Below are positions 17,992 through 25,898 of a DNA stretch of 64,000 nucleotides, piece by piece. How positions within the stretch are numbered: position 1 is the stretch's first letter; every line of letters starts with the position of its first letter. Where the stretch lies: the NCBI RefSeq assembly GCF_000503775.1, contig NZ_KI629782.1:186001-250000 (forward strand). Direction: 5' to 3'. A program made the position numbers and the translations under genes. Origin of the DNA: Brevibacillus panacihumi W25 (lineage in GTDB: Bacteria; Bacillota; Bacilli; Brevibacillales; Brevibacillaceae). A model generated the notes under the pieces. It searched no databases. It had not been told where the DNA came from and saw only the letters and a program-made list of their open reading frames with translations.

Positions 17992-18880
17992 GGTACAACC
18001 TCCTTAATGCCCTCTCGGCAAAGCCCTCCAGATCGGCGAGGACCTCTCCCGGCGTAAATTGAATCTCCTTTTTGTGATAGACAAAGCTGCCATCCTCGAC
18101 TTGCTCACGGATCGCCTGGTACTCCTCTGCCCCTATGCTGCGATAACGGAAAATATCGCCCTGCTTCGGAAAGACGATGGACTCCTGAAAGTCGAACAGC
18201 GTCTGATCCTTTTGATAGATTGGCGCGGGCGCAATGCCGTACAATTGGTAGCCGCCTGCTCCTTGAACTGGATAGATGACGGAAAAAGCTCCGCCGAAGC
18301 CAAATGCCCGTTCTGGGGTGAACGTACGCGGCCGGACGTATTTGGGAACCTCGATCTGCTTTTCCCGGGGAACCATCTGGAAGCACCAAGGCAACCCGGG
18401 AACAAAGCCAATCATCGAGACGAGGAATGGAGCGCTTGTAATCGCTTCGATAAAGGCTTCTGATGAATCATAGCCGTTTATTTTCGCGGAATATTCCAAA
18501 TCCGTCGAATCCGGATCCTGATGCCTGTCGCGGAATCTCATCAGTGCTTCATGCGTCCAGGGATCGTTGAAATAGACGGGCACATCGACCAGACGAGAGG
18601 TGATGGTTATATCATCGAGCCCTTCCATTTCGCGCTCGATTTGCTGCAATCGCGCCATCAATTCCTCAGGCGGGATCACATCCGGATCAAAACGCACCAT
18701 GTATGAAGCATTGGAGGGACAGATGTCGTATACGCCTTCGAGATTGGCTTCCTTCAGCTTTCGCGTGATGGCTATCCCTTTAAAATTGGCTTCCAAGCTC
18801 ATCGCTTCGGACAATTGAACAAAGATAAATTCATCCCCGCCATATTCGTAGCGGGTTTGCATCTGGGTAACTTCCTTCAC
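17984..18880 (-). CDS. pxpB: 5-oxoprolinase subunit B (AHS1/KipI-type)
   Basis: A 298-residue AHS1-domain protein, longer than the usual 230-250. Marks: YEYGGDEFIFVQLSEAMS near the N-terminus, PVYFNDPWTHEALMRFRDRH in the middle, then MIGFVPGLPWCFQMVP, VRPRTFTPERAFGFGGAFSVIYP and a long C-terminal extension after about residue 240. GTG 18880 is preferred because GGAGGTGA lies 5 nt before it. PxpB homologues were first described as KipI, an inhibitor of sporulation kinase A, but the conserved role is in 5-oxoprolinase with PxpA and PxpC. It starts 55 bp after xdhC with no terminator between. Confidence 0.88.
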   Translation of the reverse strand: MKEVTQMQTRYEYGGDEFIFVQLSEAMSLEANFKGIAITRKLKEANLEGVYDICPSNASYMVRFDPDVIPPEELMARLQQIEREMEGLDDITITSRLVDVPVYFNDPWTHEALMRFRDRHQDPDSTDLEYSAKINGYDSSEAFIEAITSAPFLVSMIGFVPGLPWCFQMVPREKQIEVPKYVRPRTFTPERAFGFGGAFSVIYPVQGAGGYQLYGIAPAPIYQKDQTLFDFQESIVFPKQGDIFRYRSIGAEEYQAIREQVEDGSFVYHKKEIQFTPGEVLADLEGFAERALRRLYHD

Positions 18881-18935
18881 GGCGATCACCTCCATAAACA
18901 TCTGAAAATCATTGCGTTCAAAACGGATTTTCCAA

Positions 18936-20084
18936 TCAAGATGTCTGCGTCAGTGAAAGATGGGATGCTCTCTCGCGATTCGCTTGCCGATCACGCAAAA
19001 ATCCGCCATCCTGACCTCTGTGCACCGCAACCAATTCTGCGAGGATGCTTACCGCGATCTCCTCAGGGGAGTCAGCCCCCAGATTCAGTCCGATCGGATT
19101 GTACAAGCGTGAGAGTTCATCCTTGGTAAACGTTATGCCTTCTTGCATTAGAGAATTCATGATTCGCTCGCACCGCTTTCTTGGGCCCAACATTCCCACA
19201 TACGGCGCTTTCGACTGTAAAGCAAAGCGCAATGCATCCTTGTCACGCTCCAGGTGATGGTTCATGATCACCACGTAGGTACATCCCCCGATGGACGCAT
19301 CCACCATCTCTTGTGGCGAGATCAGCAAACGCTGCTCCGCTTTGGGGAAGCGTTCCGCGGTATTGAATCCGGGCCTCGGATCGACGACGGTCACGGAAAA
19401 ACCGAGCGTGGCCCCCATTTCGACTAGCGGCAACGCATCATGTCCGGCTCCAAAGACCAGCAATTGCGGTGCTGGCTGATATACGTCGAGAAAAATCTCT
19501 CCCCCTTCATCAGGAAGGGCAAGCATGGTTGATTTGGCATGTGAGAGATTCAACTGCTGCTGAGCAAGCTGGGTCGCAAACTTGTTCCAGCCCGGAAGCC
19601 CGAGATCGCCAAGTGGATTGCCCCATTGCGGAATGAACATTCTAGCGGGTTTTGATTCCAAACCTTCATCTGATTCTGGAAGAAACAAGGTGCAAAGAAC
19701 CCCTGATTTCCCCTCCAAAACCGTCCTGCGCCATTCCTGCAAGAGATCATTCTGAAAAACAGCGGGCGGCATCGGTTCTATGTACACCTCGACGGTTCCC
19801 GGGCAGCCAAGACCGAGTCCCCATACGAGGTCTTCATCCATGACATACTCTTTTCGCACTGGTTTGGCTGTTTCCATTACATTCAGCGCTATCTCGGTAA
19901 CGTCTGCTTCCAGACAACCTCCCGAAATCATGCCACGGGATTTTCCCTGCGAATCGATATACATTTTGGCACCCGGATGGCGATAAGCCGAACCCGTTAC
20001 ACGGATCACAGTCGCAAGCGCTCCCCCCAGCCCTGCCATACTCGCCTCCTCGATAGCCCTTGCAATCTCCATCTGCTCGTACAT
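18936..20084 (-). CDS. XdhC/CoxI-family molybdenum hydroxylase maturation protein
   Basis: A 382-residue XdhC-type protein with an N-terminal XdhC/CoxI domain (GLGGALATVIRVTGSAYRHPG, MISGGCLEADV, GLGCPGTVEVYIEP) and a C-terminal Rossmann domain (LLVFGAGHDALPLVEMG, VTVVDPR, MLGPRKRCERI). XdhC binds the molybdopterin cofactor, guards its sulfido ligand and inserts it into the enzyme. The position directly behind the three structural genes fits that role. ATG 20084 has AGGAGG 7 nt upstream; an extension to 20147 has no site and would cross an intercistronic hairpin. Confidence 0.9.
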   Translation of the reverse strand: MYEQMEIARAIEEASMAGLGGALATVIRVTGSAYRHPGAKMYIDSQGKSRGMISGGCLEADVTEIALNVMETAKPVRKEYVMDEDLVWGLGLGCPGTVEVYIEPMPPAVFQNDLLQEWRRTVLEGKSGVLCTLFLPESDEGLESKPARMFIPQWGNPLGDLGLPGWNKFATQLAQQQLNLSHAKSTMLALPDEGGEIFLDVYQPAPQLLVFGAGHDALPLVEMGATLGFSVTVVDPRPGFNTAERFPKAEQRLLISPQEMVDASIGGCTYVVIMNHHLERDKDALRFALQSKAPYVGMLGPRKRCERIMNSLMQEGITFTKDELSRLYNPIGLNLGADSPEEIAVSILAELVAVHRGQDGGFLRDRQANRERASHLSLTQTS

Positions 20085-20112
20085 CCGCGCACCTCCTTTT
20101 TGTTTACCGAGG

Positions 20113-20136
20113 GCCCACTCCATCAATCGAGTGGGC
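20113..20136 (-). promoter_or_regulatory. Intercistronic hairpin between the FAD subunit gene and xdhC
   Basis: Perfect 8-bp stem GCCCACTC/GAGTGGGC with an 8-nt loop and no U-run. It lies in the 69-bp gap before xdhC. It could protect the upstream message or lower expression of the accessory and pxp genes relative to the enzyme subunits. Confidence 0.5.
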
Positions 20137-20153
20137 GCCTCCTGCAAACCGCG

Positions 20154-21011
20154 TCAAAGCAAAATGGCTTCCAAAGCCCGCTGTGCATACACACAGCAGA
20201 GGTGTCGCCGATACTCTTCTGACGCAAATTGATCGCTGCCCATCTCACCGTCATCGGCGGCCAACGATGCAGCCTGGCGAATTCGCTCTGCAGTCGGAGC
20301 GTGCCCCAGCAGCTTATCCTCTACGCTTCTGGCTCGGTATGCCACGTCTCCGGCTCCATTGACCGCCACCCGAATGGTGGAGACAACTCCGTCGGGGTCG
20401 AGGGCGGCAATCGCGCATACGCCGACAACCGCATAGCCGGAAGCAGGATGAGCGTATTTCAGATATGTGCTTCTCGCCCCTTCAGGGGGAATCAGAAAGG
20501 AGACGGAAGTGAGAAGACTGGTCTCCGGCAGTGCGGTTACAAGTGGGCCCAGGAAAAAACCATCTGCTTCCACGAGCTCTGCTCCATCCTCCCCTTGGAT
20601 CTCCAGCATGGCGTCCAGAGCGAGTGCGACTCCAGGAAGGTCGGCGGCAGGGTCCGCATGCGCGATATTTCCGCCAATCGTTCCGCGGTTGCGAATTTGG
20701 ATGTCGCCGATCTGTCCGATGGCCTGAGCGAGTAAGGGCAAGTGTTGGGCGACGAGAGGGTCCGAGAGCACTTGGCGATAGGTCGTCATAGCTCCGATGA
20801 CGATTCGATTCCCTTCCTTCCGCACTCCTCTCAGCTCCGGGATCTCCCCGATGTCAATGAGTGTTCCGGGTGTCGTCAAGCGAAATTTGAGCAGCGGCAC
20901 AAGACTGTGTCCGCCCGCCAGCAGTTTCCCTTCCCCGTCACTTTCACGCAAGAGACGGATCGCCTCTTCGACGGAGTGGGCTTGAACATAAGAAAAGGTG
21001 CTTGGTATCAT
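20154..21011 (-). CDS. Molybdenum hydroxylase FAD-binding subunit (CoxM/CutM-like)
   Basis: A 285-residue FAD subunit of the xanthine dehydrogenase/CO dehydrogenase family. The FAD site is LLAGGHSLVPLLKFR near residues 31-45, with a second contact in RNRGTIGGNIAHADPAADLPG. The C-terminal CO-dehydrogenase-flavoprotein domain follows. It passes electrons from the iron-sulfur subunit to the final acceptor. Its ATG overlaps the end of the large-subunit gene by 4 nt, so the two are translationally coupled. Confidence 0.9.
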   Translation of the reverse strand: MIPSTFSYVQAHSVEEAIRLLRESDGEGKLLAGGHSLVPLLKFRLTTPGTLIDIGEIPELRGVRKEGNRIVIGAMTTYRQVLSDPLVAQHLPLLAQAIGQIGDIQIRNRGTIGGNIAHADPAADLPGVALALDAMLEIQGEDGAELVEADGFFLGPLVTALPETSLLTSVSFLIPPEGARSTYLKYAHPASGYAVVGVCAIAALDPDGVVSTIRVAVNGAGDVAYRARSVEDKLLGHAPTAERIRQAASLAADDGEMGSDQFASEEYRRHLCCVYAQRALEAILL

Positions 21012-23356
21012 TCCTTATCCCTCCCACTGCGAATCGCCCGCCATACTTTTTCAGGGGTGAGCGGCATATCCAACGCGGCTACGCCAAACGGCTTCAACGC
21101 ATCCATGACGGCGTTGACTACTGCTGGTGGCGCCGCAGTCGTTCCGGTCTCGCCAATCCCTTTGGCACCGAGCGGATTGACCGGTGAAAGCGTTTCGGTA
21201 AAAGCCGACTCGATCGGAGGGAAGAAACGCGCTTTTGGCATCGTGTAATCCATAAACGTGCCAGACTGCAGCTGGCCCTGTTCCGTATAGACAGCTCCCT
21301 CCCAAAGCGCTTGCCCCACGCCCTGGGCAATTCCTCCGTGCACCTGCCCTTCTGCCAGCAGCGGATTGATCACTCTCCCCACATCATCGACGGCGATGTA
21401 ACGCTTGATCTCCACCTCACCTGTGCCTTCATCTACCTCCACAACACAAATATGTGTGCCGAACGGATAGACGAAATTGGAGGGATCAAAGAAGGATTGG
21501 CCCTCAAGAGCCGGCTCGACTCCTTCCGGCAGATTCCAGGCATAATTAGCAGATCTTGCAATTTGCTGGATCGTCCTGCTTCTCGACAGATCTCCTTTTA
21601 CCGTAAATTGGCCCGCGATAAACTCGATCTGATCCACGGTTGTTTCCAGTTCATGCGCAGCGATCTTGCGCGCCTTTTCGATCACACGGTCCGTCGCCAG
21701 CGAGACGGCAGCCCCGCCGACAGCCGTAGCGCGCGAACCGTATGTACCCCAGCCCATCGAAACGCTTTGCGTATCGCCGGAGACAAGCTCCACATCCGAA
21801 AGGGGAACGCCTAATTTCTCGGCTACGATTTGGCAAAACGTGGTAGCAGTTCCTTGGCCATGCGGTGAAGTACCGGTAAAGACGGTAACTGTACCGCCAG
21901 GGTGGACGCGGACGGTGCTGTTCTCCCATACGCCGCCTTGAAAGCCGATCGCTCCAGCCACTGCTGAAGGACCGAAGCCGCACAACTCTACATACGTGGA
22001 AAATCCAACGCCCAGGTATTTGCCCTTCTGCCGCTGTTCCTTCTGCTCTTCGCGGAATGCCTCGTAGTCGAATATCTCCAATGCTTTATCCAGCGCCTTT
22101 TGATAATCGCCGCTGTCATAGGTGACACCCATCGCACTGTTGTAGGGGAAGGCATCATTCGGAACCAGATTGATGCGTCGCACTTCTACCGGGTCCATGC
22201 CGATTTTGTCCGCAAAGAGATCGATGGCGCGCTCGATCTGGTATGTCGCCTCTGGCTTGCCTGCTCCCCGATACGCATCTGTCGGCGTGGTGTTGGTGTA
22301 GACTCCGTATGTGACGACAGCCGCCTGCGGAATGGCGTACGCGCCTGTGACCATCAAACCGAAGTCTATCGTTGGGCAGCCAGCGCCGAATGTGGACAGA
22401 TAGGCCCCCAGATTGGCCGTGTTGGTTACGCGAAGTGCAGTGATGCGCCCGTCCTTCGTACCCGCAAGCTCTACTTCAAGCACTTCGTCGCGTCCGTGGC
22501 TTGTCGCCATAAAATGCTCCTTGCGTTCCTCCACCCATTTCACGGGCTTTTGGATTTCACGGGCGATGCAGGCGACGACGGCCTCCTCCGTATAGGTGGC
22601 GATCTTGGCACCAAAGCCTCCGCCGACATCCGGTGCGATGATGCGCAGCTTGGTCTCGGGGATTCCCAACACATCCGCATAAATCAGCCGATGTATATGT
22701 GGATTTTGCGAAGTACACCAGAGAGTCATTTCGCCGCTCCCCGGATTGTACTGGGCGACTGCGCCCCTGGTCTCCATCGGACTCGGGATGACCCGTTGGT
22801 TGTAGAGGCGTTGTTTGACCACGACCTCCGCATCCGCGAAGACCTCGTCCGGTATCTCGCCTGCCTTCCACAACAAAGCCAGATTATTCGGCACATCATC
22901 ATGCAACAGAGCGGCGTCATCCTGCATGGCCAGCTCCTGAGACACGACTGCCGGCAATACCTCGTAGTCCACTTCGATCAGATCGAGGGCGTCTCGCGCC
23001 ACGTAGCGGTTCTCTGCGATCACCACCGCAACAGCTTCACCAGCGTAACGCACTTTATCGGTTGCCAGTGCAGGCCGATCCTTCGGTTTCAGGTCGCAGC
23101 CCGGCAAAAACCACATGGCCGGAACAGCTTTCATTTTTCCTGCCAAATCAAGCCCCGTGAAAACAGCCGTGACACCTGGGAGACTTCTTGCCTTTTCAGT
23201 ATCCACACGGATGATCCGGGCATGTGCATGAGGGCTGCGCAGGAAGGCGGCATGTACCATGCCAGTCAGCTTGATATCATCTGTAAAACAGCCGTTTCCT
23301 GTCAGCAAACGCGGATCTTCCTTGCGTCTGACAGCACTTCCGATCAAGCTAGCCAT
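21008..23356 (-). CDS. Molybdenum hydroxylase large (molybdopterin-binding) subunit, not form I CO dehydrogenase
   Basis: A 782-residue large subunit. It begins with IGSAVRRKEDPRLLTGNG, typical of CoxL/CutL proteins. Molybdopterin contacts include APDVGGGFGAK and GVGFSTYVELCG. The active-site loop reads AYRGAGKPE near residue 360, not the AYRCSFR of authentic carbon monoxide dehydrogenase, which places it with form II enzymes, aldehyde oxidases and N-heterocycle hydroxylases. The catalytic Glu is expected in GAKGIGETG near the C-terminus. The reaction is hydroxylation of an unidentified substrate with water as oxygen donor. Confidence 0.9.
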   Translation of the reverse strand: MASLIGSAVRRKEDPRLLTGNGCFTDDIKLTGMVHAAFLRSPHAHARIIRVDTEKARSLPGVTAVFTGLDLAGKMKAVPAMWFLPGCDLKPKDRPALATDKVRYAGEAVAVVIAENRYVARDALDLIEVDYEVLPAVVSQELAMQDDAALLHDDVPNNLALLWKAGEIPDEVFADAEVVVKQRLYNQRVIPSPMETRGAVAQYNPGSGEMTLWCTSQNPHIHRLIYADVLGIPETKLRIIAPDVGGGFGAKIATYTEEAVVACIAREIQKPVKWVEERKEHFMATSHGRDEVLEVELAGTKDGRITALRVTNTANLGAYLSTFGAGCPTIDFGLMVTGAYAIPQAAVVTYGVYTNTTPTDAYRGAGKPEATYQIERAIDLFADKIGMDPVEVRRINLVPNDAFPYNSAMGVTYDSGDYQKALDKALEIFDYEAFREEQKEQRQKGKYLGVGFSTYVELCGFGPSAVAGAIGFQGGVWENSTVRVHPGGTVTVFTGTSPHGQGTATTFCQIVAEKLGVPLSDVELVSGDTQSVSMGWGTYGSRATAVGGAAVSLATDRVIEKARKIAAHELETTVDQIEFIAGQFTVKGDLSRSRTIQQIARSANYAWNLPEGVEPALEGQSFFDPSNFVYPFGTHICVVEVDEGTGEVEIKRYIAVDDVGRVINPLLAEGQVHGGIAQGVGQALWEGAVYTEQGQLQSGTFMDYTMPKARFFPPIESAFTETLSPVNPLGAKGIGETGTTAAPPAVVNAVMDALKPFGVAALDMPLTPEKVWRAIRSGRDKE

Positions 23357-23371
23357 CGTTACCCTACCTCC

Positions 23372-23890
23372 TTAAGCCTTCATAGAGTCGGCCATCGCAA
23401 CTTTTGTTTCCCCTGCTTCCCGTAACGTCTGTGCGGCATGCTTCACCGCGTCCACGATGAACTGGTACCCGGTACAGCGGCAAATGACGCCCTCCAAGGC
23501 AAGACGTATCTCTTCCTCGCTGGGGTCAGGGTTTTCATTCAGCAAGCCGATCGCTGCGATCATTACCCCGGGCGTGCAGAAGCCGCACTGCAGCCCGTGC
23601 TTCTCCCAGAAGCTCATCTGGATGGGATGAAGCCCTTCTTTGCTGGCAAGCCCTTCGACTGTCGTAATGGATTTTCCATTCGCCTGCACAGCCAAGACGG
23701 TACAGGATTTCACGGGATCTCCGTCCAAAAGTACGGTGCAAGCTCCGCACTGGCTCGTATCACAGCCAATATGTGTACCTGTCAGATTCAGTTCCTCGCG
23801 AAGATAATGGACCAGGAGCATGCGCGGTTCGATAACGCTTTTGCTCTCCGCCCCATTGACCTTCATCGATACCTCTGCTTGATGGGCCAT
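23372..23890 (-). CDS. Molybdenum hydroxylase 2Fe-2S subunit (CoxS/CutS-like)
   Basis: A 172-residue small subunit with two [2Fe-2S] clusters. The plant-ferredoxin-type cluster is held by [16 protein letters not shown] and the later SC; the second by CGFCTPGV and the CRCTGY pair in the helical C-terminal domain. It carries electrons from the molybdenum centre to FAD. ATG 23890 is chosen because AGGAGG lies 7 nt upstream; the frame is open further but overlaps the preceding gene. Gap to the large-subunit gene is 15 bp. Confidence 0.92.
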   Translation of the reverse strand: MAHQAEVSMKVNGAESKSVIEPRMLLVHYLREELNLTGTHIGCDTSQCGACTVLLDGDPVKSCTVLAVQANGKSITTVEGLASKEGLHPIQMSFWEKHGLQCGFCTPGVMIAAIGLLNENPDPSEEEIRLALEGVICRCTGYQFIVDAVKHAAQTLREAGETKVAMADSMKA

Positions 23891-23916
23891 CGTCACACCT
23901 CCTAAAAATCGAAAGC

Positions 23917-24369
23917 TTACACCTGTGATGTCAACTTCCTCATTTCCGTGTCTGCCGATTTGAAAAATTGTCCCAAGACGAGCTTTGCCACACCACCCAT
24001 GACGCGTTGACCTACTGAAGCCAGAACCCCTGTCACCACCACCTCCATTCGGCATGTCACCGCAGCCCCGTTCTCCGTCTCGTCCAGATGCATGTGGGCC
24101 ACTGCGTCCACTTCTCCCGGCAATCCTTTTCCCTTTACTTTCAAGCAGTAGTAAGATGGCTCTTCCTGGTCTGTCATTTGGACCTGTCCGGTGAATACAC
24201 CCTTTACGGGTCCTACACTCAATCCCATTTCGACGTCGTAACTGCCGTCATCCATTCGGGAAAAGGATTTGCATCCAGGTATCGCGGTTTTCAGGACGTC
24301 CTCATTTTGGATCAACTTCCAGACAATCTCCCTTGGTAAAGAAAAGGTATGCGTATAGGAAAGCTGCAA
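23917..24369 (-). CDS. CoxG-like SRPBCC protein
   Basis: A 150-residue protein of the CoxG branch of the SRPBCC (START-like) superfamily. It has the opening [22 protein letters not shown], then [23 protein letters not shown] and a C-terminal amphipathic helix ([18 protein letters not shown]). CoxG-type proteins are linked to membrane attachment or quinone delivery for CO-dehydrogenase-family enzymes. The start is placed at TTG 24369, where GGAGGG lies 7 nt upstream; the upstream open frame has no site and crosses the promoter. It is first in the operon, which is unusual, since coxG often comes last. Confidence 0.82.
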   Translation of the reverse strand: MQLSYTHTFSLPREIVWKLIQNEDVLKTAIPGCKSFSRMDDGSYDVEMGLSVGPVKGVFTGQVQMTDQEEPSYYCLKVKGKGLPGEVDAVAHMHLDETENGAAVTCRMEVVVTGVLASVGQRVMGGVAKLVLGQFFKSADTEMRKLTSQV

Positions 24370-24464
24370 GTAGTATCCCTCCTTGAAAAAATGCCAAGAA
24401 TTTAATTCGGAATATTTTGATAATTTTCGACATCGCTGTCTTTTCTCCGTGCTTGATACTTTTA

Positions 24465-24493
24465 AATATAGCAGACAAACATACTTCCTACAA
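24465..24493 (-). promoter_or_regulatory. Candidate sigma-A promoter of the molybdenum hydroxylase run
   Basis: On the minus strand TTGTAG (24488-24493) and TATATT (24465-24470) are separated by exactly 17 nt. The implied transcript starts near 24458 and has a leader of about 90 nt before the coxG TTG start. It is the best promoter-like pair in this divergent region. Confidence 0.5.
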
Positions 24494-24575
24494 CAACGAC
24501 TCAAAATATTGCAACTATTATGATAATATGAATTAGAAGGATGATTTTACCATCCCAATAAAGGAGACGAGTTGC

Positions 24576-25823
24576 ATGACGAAAACACTCCGTTCGTTCC
24601 CGATCGATGCCGTACGCCAGAAGTTCCCGGCCCTCAAACGAACCTTTCAGGGAAAAAGCGCCGTCTATTTGGATGGCCCTGGAGGTTCTCAAGTAGTGAA
24701 AAGCTCCATGGACGCCATCTATGCCTACATGGCTAATGGAGGCGCCAATCTGCACGGCTCCTTTCCCTCCAGCCGGGAGACGGAAGCGACGATCGCCGAA
24801 GCCCGCGAATCCGTCGCACAGCTCTTTGGTGCCAAGTCAAACGAAGTCGTCTTTGGCGCCAATATGACTACCATCACGTTTGCCATCGCCAGGGCATTGG
24901 GACGGCAATGGCAGGCTGGCGATGAGCTGGTTGTCACGGAGCTGGATCATCGCGCTAATGTCGACCCCTGGCTTTCGATCGCCGAAGATCGCGGCATGAC
25001 CGTTCGCTGGCTGCGGGTTCATCCGGACAGCTTGACACTCGAGCTGGAGGACCTGGATGACATCATCACGCCACGAACCAAGCTGGTTGCGGTCGGCCTT
25101 GCTTCCAATGCCGTTGGGACCATCAACGATGTTCCAAGGATCGCCGCAAAAGCCAGAGAGGTTGGAGCGATCATGGCCGTTGACGCTGTTCATGCCACTC
25201 CTCATTTTTTTGTGGATCGAGACCAGTTGGGCGCAGATCTTCTGCTTTGCTCTGCCTATAAATTTTTTGGTCCACACATCGGCATCGCCGTCATCCGCGA
25301 AGGATTGTTCGAGTCGCTGCTGCCGTACAAGCTGGCTCCTGCTCCCCAACACCTGCCCGACAAGCTGGAAACCGGGACGCAAAACCATGAAGGAATTGCG
25401 GGCATCAAGCCTGCTGTCCAGTTTATTGCCAGCCTGGGACAAGGCGAGACGCTGCGGGAGCAGTTCCGAAGCGGGTTTGAATTGATCGAATCCTATGAAA
25501 ATGCTCTGGCGGAAAAAATGCGCAACGCCCTGCAAGCCATCCCTGAGGTCACCCTGTACCAAGCAGCTCCCGAAGTGCCAAAAACACCGACGATTGCTTT
25601 TCGAATCGCAGGCATCTCGCCTCATGAGGTCTGTCAACGCATGGCAGATGAACACGCCGTGTTTGTTGCCGACGGCGACTTCTATGCAATGACGCTCGCT
25701 GACAAGCTGGGAATCAATCAGGATGGCGGCTGGATTCGTGCAGGACTTGCTCCTTACAACACGGAGGAAGAAATCGACCGGTTTATCCAAGGCATCCAAG
25801 AGATCGTACATACACTTCGGTAA
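24576..25823 (+). CDS. Cysteine-desulfurase-like class V PLP enzyme lacking the usual catalytic cysteine
   Basis: A 415-residue fold-type I PLP enzyme of the class V aminotransferase group (the VC1184-like set). The PLP lysine is in LLCSAYKFFGPH near residue 229, and upstream contacts are ANMTTITFAIARALG and ELDHRANVDPW. In true cysteine desulfurases the active-site Cys lies in a loop such as RTGHHCAQP; the equivalent stretch here, VFVADGDFYAM, has no Cys. The only Cys residues are next to the PLP Lys and in HEVCQRM. A desulfurase function is therefore doubtful, and a lyase or another PLP reaction on an amino compound is possible. It diverges from the molybdenum hydroxylase genes. Confidence 0.82.
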   Translation: MTKTLRSFPIDAVRQKFPALKRTFQGKSAVYLDGPGGSQVVKSSMDAIYAYMANGGANLHGSFPSSRETEATIAEARESVAQLFGAKSNEVVFGANMTTITFAIARALGRQWQAGDELVVTELDHRANVDPWLSIAEDRGMTVRWLRVHPDSLTLELEDLDDIITPRTKLVAVGLASNAVGTINDVPRIAAKAREVGAIMAVDAVHATPHFFVDRDQLGADLLLCSAYKFFGPHIGIAVIREGLFESLLPYKLAPAPQHLPDKLETGTQNHEGIAGIKPAVQFIASLGQGETLREQFRSGFELIESYENALAEKMRNALQAIPEVTLYQAAPEVPKTPTIAFRIAGISPHEVCQRMADEHAVFVADGDFYAMTLADKLGINQDGGWIRAGLAPYNTEEEIDRFIQGIQEIVHTLR

Positions 25824-25835
25824 TGCAAATATAGA

Positions 25836-25877
25836 AAACGAGCCCTCAAGAGTTGCCTCTCGGGCTCGTTTCTTATT
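25836..25877. terminator. Bidirectional intrinsic terminator between the PLP enzyme gene and accC
   Basis: Ten-base-pair stem AAACGAGCCC/GGGCTCGTTT (25836-25845, 25862-25871) followed by CTTATTTTC on the plus strand and TCTATATT on the minus strand. It sits between two converging stops (25823 and 25899). Confidence 0.82.
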
Positions 25878-25898
25878 TTCATGAATGATTTCCAACGT

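Noticed and set aside
17011-18880. KipI/KipA sporulation-kinase control module
   Set aside because: The Kip names come from an indirect B. subtilis effect; with pxpA and a biotinyl gene beside them an enzyme role is more likely.
22100-23425. A 441-codon open frame opposite the Mo hydroxylase large subunit
   Set aside because: Antisense shadow of a gene with clear Mo-cofactor motifs.
18936-24369. Carbon monoxide dehydrogenase operon
   Set aside because: The active-site loop lacks the AYRCSFR motif, and no coxD/E/F set is present; a form II or N-heterocycle hydroxylase is a better description.
24576-25823. Sulfur donor (sulfurase) for the Mo cofactor
   Set aside because: The usual catalytic Cys loop has no cysteine, so the call is not supported; kept only as a PLP enzyme.
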